This document shows positions 6,242 to 8,402 of a stretch of 8,402 bases of DNA, piece after piece. The stretch covers positions 1 through 8,402 of the forward strand of contig JAISWC010000190.1 of NCBI GenBank assembly GCA_031271245.1, in the 5' to 3' direction. Under the pieces are notes generated by a model. The model saw only the letters and a list, made by a program, of their open reading frames with translations. It did not search any database and was not told the DNA's origin. The translations under genes were made by a program, and so were the position numbers. Within the stretch, counting starts at the first letter, position 1, and each line of letters opens with the position of its first letter. This DNA comes from Tannerella sp. (GTDB lineage Bacteria > Bacteroidota > Bacteroidia > Bacteroidales > Tannerellaceae).

Positions 6242-7402
6242 ATGGAAAAGAATACGCATTTATATGATTTTGACGATATTCGTCCGCTGAACGACGACGA
6301 AGTGAGCGCCGCCATCGACGAACTGATTGCCGCCCCCGGATTTCGCAACGCGGTGAGTTACATCATGCCGAAGGTGGACTGGGAGGCTTTTACCCGGCAC
6401 ATGCGCCAGTGCAGAACGAAAGAGGAATTTAAGTCTACTTTCAGCTACGATGCCGTGATGACGATCGCCCGGCACACGACCTTCTCGCTGACCATCTCCG
6501 GCCGGAGCCGCCTGCCGGAAAATACGTCCTGCACATTTATCTCGAACCATCGCGACATCGTGCTCGACGCCGCCTTCCTCAACGTCCTGCTCTACGACAT
6601 CGGACACGGACTGACGCAGGTGGCCATCGGCGACAACCTCCTGATACATCCCTGGATCAAGCTGCTCGTGCGCATCAACAACAGCTTCATTGTCAAGCGC
6701 GACATCCCCGTGCGCCAGGTGTTGGAAGCCAGCCGCACACTCTCGGCCTACATCCATCACACCGTCCGGCACACGAAGGAATCCGTGTGGATTGCGCAGC
6801 GCGAAGGACGCGCCAAGGATTCGAACGACTTCACCCAGAACGCCGTCCTGAAAATGCTCAACATGGGCGGCACGGAAGACATCCTGACTAACTTGATGGC
6901 GCTGAACATCGTTCCGGTCGCCATTTCCTACGAGTTTGACCCCTGCGACTACCTCAAGGCACAGGAGTTCCAGCTCAAGCGCGACCATCCCGACTTTGTC
7001 AAAAGCAAGCGCGACGACTTGCTGAATATGGAAACGGGTATCCTGCAGAACAAGGGACGGGTGCATTTCACCGTCGCGTCGCCGGTCAATCCTGCGCTGA
7101 AAGCCCTGGACGGGAAAATGGAAAAGAACGAACTGTATTCGGCCATTGCCGCGGTCATCGACCGGGAGATTTACGCCCACTACCGTTTCTATCCCTGCAA
7201 CTACGTGGCCTACGACATGCTGTACCAGACCCTGCACTTCCGGGCAAACTACGACCAGCGGGATAAAAAACAGTTCGAGACCTACCTGCAGCAGCAACTG
7301 GACAAGATTCTCATCCCCGACAAAGACGAAGCATTCCTTCGCACCAGGATGCTGGAGATGTATTCGAATCCCCTGAAAAATCATTTGAAAAACAGCCGGT
7401 AA
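6242..7402 (+). CDS. PlsC-like (LPLAT family) acyltransferase
   Basis: A 386-residue protein with no clear transmembrane helix, of the type annotated in Bacteroidales as 1-acyl-glycerol-3-phosphate acyltransferase. The LPLAT core starts near residue 95: SNHRDIVLD at 101-109 is the catalytic His block, IGDNLLIHPW at 129-138 and FIVKR at 149-153 form the substrate-binding part, WIAQREGRAKDSND at 183-196 is the EGR block and NIVPVAISYEFDP at 222-234 the following strand. The His and the next Asp along the helix are six residues apart (HX5D) instead of the usual HX4D. About 150 extra C-terminal residues follow the core and show no motif I recognise. The acyl donor and acceptor are unknown; phospholipid or lysolipid remodelling fits the envelope context. 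The ATG at 6242, 4 bases after the ddl stop, is preferred; the in-frame ATG at 6230 would overlap ddl by 8 bases. Confidence 0.85.
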   Translation: MEKNTHLYDFDDIRPLNDDEVSAAIDELIAAPGFRNAVSYIMPKVDWEAFTRHMRQCRTKEEFKSTFSYDAVMTIARHTTFSLTISGRSRLPENTSCTFISNHRDIVLDAAFLNVLLYDIGHGLTQVAIGDNLLIHPWIKLLVRINNSFIVKRDIPVRQVLEASRTLSAYIHHTVRHTKESVWIAQREGRAKDSNDFTQNAVLKMLNMGGTEDILTNLMALNIVPVAISYEFDPCDYLKAQEFQLKRDHPDFVKSKRDDLLNMETGILQNKGRVHFTVASPVNPALKALDGKMEKNELYSAIAAVIDREIYAHYRFYPCNYVAYDMLYQTLHFRANYDQRDKKQFETYLQQQLDKILIPDKDEAFLRTRMLEMYSNPLKNHLKNSR

Positions 7403-7410
7403 AACGCCTT

Positions 7411-8058
7411 ATGACACGGGAAGCCTCCAAGCCTTCGGGAAAAGTTCCGGAACCCGCGCTTCGCCGGTTGCCCTGGTATCTTGCATACGTCAAGTTGCTG
7501 AAAGGCTATGGCGAATCGTTTGTCTCGTCGACCCAGATAGCGAAGGAGATTAATGTGGATGCCAGTCAGGTGGCCAAAGACCTTTCCTGGGTCAACCTTT
7601 CGGGAAAGACGCGGGTGGGTTACGAAATCAACGCCCTGATCGGGATTCTGGAAGATTTCCTGGGATTTGCCTCACAGCACAGGGCGTTTCTCTTCGGCGT
7701 GGGACGTCTGGGCGCCGCCCTGATGCGCGATTCGGGACTGACGCAGTATGGCCTGAACATCGTTGCCGGCTTCGACGTCCGCAGGAAAATCGTCGGGTCG
7801 ACCATCGCCGACATTCCGGTGTTCCACATGAACGACTTCCGGGAAAAACAGCAACAGTATGGCGCGACTATCGGAATCATCACCGTCCCGGTCGAGGAAG
7901 CGCAGAAGGTGACCGAATGCATCCTCACGGAAGGTATCCGCGCCCTGTGGAACTTCACGCCCTTCCGCATCCGCGTACCGGAAAACGTCGTCGTCCAGAA
8001 TACCTCCATCTATGCCCATTTAGCCGTGATGTTCAACCGGATGAACTCGCTGACTTAA
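7411..8058 (+). CDS. rex: Redox-sensing transcriptional repressor Rex
   Basis: A 215-residue protein matching Rex, a dimeric repressor that leaves its operators when NADH binds and so links fermentation and respiration genes to the NADH/NAD+ ratio. The N-terminal winged helix (about 12-75) shows VPEPALRRLPWYLAYVK, the ST-QIAKEINVDASQVAKDLSW recognition region and GKTRVGYEI. The Rossmann domain has the dinucleotide loop GVGRLG at 96-101, followed by the second-strand acidic residue Asp122 (GFDVRRKIVG). The C-terminal WNFTPFRIRVPENV at 180-193 and final helix are the usual dimer swap. Length is typical. The ATG is 8 bases after the acyltransferase stop, so rex is probably the last gene of the operon. 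I saw no clear Rex operator (TTGTGAA-N4-TTCACAA type) in the window, so autoregulation is not supported. Confidence 0.95.
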   Translation: MTREASKPSGKVPEPALRRLPWYLAYVKLLKGYGESFVSSTQIAKEINVDASQVAKDLSWVNLSGKTRVGYEINALIGILEDFLGFASQHRAFLFGVGRLGAALMRDSGLTQYGLNIVAGFDVRRKIVGSTIADIPVFHMNDFREKQQQYGATIGIITVPVEEAQKVTECILTEGIRALWNFTPFRIRVPENVVVQNTSIYAHLAVMFNRMNSLT

Positions 8059-8332
8059 AAGGCATACAGCCTCTCAAACCGGAAAAATCCGTACGGGACC
8101 AAAACGATACTCGAAAAAAACAAACTGCATAGGGTACATGTCAAATGGTCGCGAAAGAGGATGGATATTAGAAAACCCTTATTTTCGGCAAGTTCCCTTA
8201 GTAACCCGCGAGTTCCCCCTTCAGTTCCCCCCCTTATTTCCCTTATTCCATTCACACAAAAGAAGATAAAGAAGGGTCGGGAGAGAGGACTCCAATGCTA
8301 CTAAGGGTGCAATTCAAATTGTCGCAGATTTC
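8059..8332. other. Non-coding stretch downstream of rex
   Basis: No credible gene on either strand. No strong intrinsic terminator follows rex; the nearest self-complementary site is the short palindrome CCGTACGG at about 8089-8096, which has no loop or T-run. Base composition is uneven: A-rich up to 8180, C-rich from 8195 to 8242, then purine-rich (8258-8290). The C-rich part is described separately as a G4-prone tract. Confidence 0.6.
8195..8242 (-). other. G-quadruplex-prone tract (C-tracts on the plus strand)
   Basis: Five C-runs of three or more lie at 8195-8197, 8205-8207, 8215-8219, 8227-8233 and 8240-8242, separated by 7, 7, 7 and 6 bases. On the minus strand this satisfies the G3+N1-7 quadruplex rule in two overlapping registers. 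Three of the runs sit in a repeated AGTTCCC context (8191, 8211 and 8223), suggesting growth by short imperfect duplication. Confidence 0.5.
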
Positions 8333-8401
8333 CGTCCTTGCGAGGTACGAAGCAATCCGGGCCGGGTGCACCCCTGGATTGCTTCGTGCCTCGCAAAGAC
8401 G
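8333..8401. repeat. Long inverted repeat, probable dispersed palindromic element
   Basis: Two 26-base arms (8333-8358 and 8376-8401) are reverse complements with only two mismatches. The left arm contains GCGAGGTACGAAGCAATCC, the right arm the matching GGATTGCTTCGTGCCTCGC. The 17-base centre includes the perfect palindrome GGGTGCACCC (8364-8373). The core TTGCGAGG...CGAAGCAATCC resembles a palindromic repeat I recall as scattered in many copies through unrelated bacterial genomes (REP/MITE-like). One arm ends at the window edge, so the element may be longer. It could also end transcripts in both directions, but it lacks a T-run. Confidence 0.75.
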
Positions 8402-8402
8402 C

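Noticed and set aside
6260..7384. 374-codon open reading frame on the minus strand
   Set aside because: It is antisense to the acyltransferase gene. Its translation is Val/Gly/His-rich without motifs, a typical shadow frame in GC-rich coding DNA.
8055..8255. 66-codon open reading frame on the minus strand after rex
   Set aside because: It spans the low-complexity G-tracts, has no recognisable domain or start context and overlaps the end of rex.
8333..8401. Start of a CRISPR array or an insertion sequence end
   Set aside because: There is one inverted pair, with no repeated direct units or spacers, and no transposase fragment is visible next to it.

Overview
The window looks like an ordinary chromosomal core segment of a Bacteroidales bacterium (phylum Bacteroidota). 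Three things point there: close resemblance of the RluD, D-Ala-D-Ala ligase, acyltransferase and Rex proteins to Bacteroides/Parabacteroides-type proteins as I remember them; promoters of the Bacteroidota type (TTTG, about 20 bases, TAnnTTTG); and start codons mostly without clear Shine-Dalgarno sequences. I cannot name the genus. No phage, insertion sequence, CRISPR array or RNA gene was seen.

Layout. A leftward group occupies 139-3061. It begins with an exported SagB/ThcOx-type nitroreductase (3061-2417), followed by two tandem, paralogous membrane-anchored metallophosphoesterases (2360-1260 and 1263-139) that overlap by four bases. A rightward group occupies 3257-8058: ribosomal protein L34 (rpmH, a 50-residue gene), an intrinsic terminator, a membrane-anchored two-PASTA-domain protein, an RluD-type 23S rRNA pseudouridine synthase, D-alanine--D-alanine ligase, a PlsC-like acyltransferase and the redox-sensing repressor Rex. 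The groups diverge from a 195-base gap (3062-3256) that holds one consensus promoter on each strand. Positions 8059-8402 carry no credible gene. They hold a C-rich/G-rich tract able to form a G-quadruplex on the minus strand and, at the right edge, a long near-perfect inverted repeat that looks like a dispersed palindromic element.

How the genes work together. From the PASTA gene to rex, the gaps are 7 bases, a 4-base overlap, about 4 bases and 8 bases, so these five genes are probably one transcript. Its products serve the cell envelope (PASTA protein, Ddl, acyltransferase), ribosome assembly (RluD) and redox-responsive transcription (Rex). rpmH sits just upstream but is separated by a strong terminator. 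The two phosphoesterases are predicted membrane proteins with complete metal-binding motifs. Their substrate cannot be read from the sequence.

I found no convincing undescribed multi-gene system. The items most worth a second look are the palindrome and G4-prone tract after rex, the placement of rex at the end of an envelope operon, the non-canonical HX5D spacing in the acyltransferase, and the translationally coupled phosphoesterase pair.
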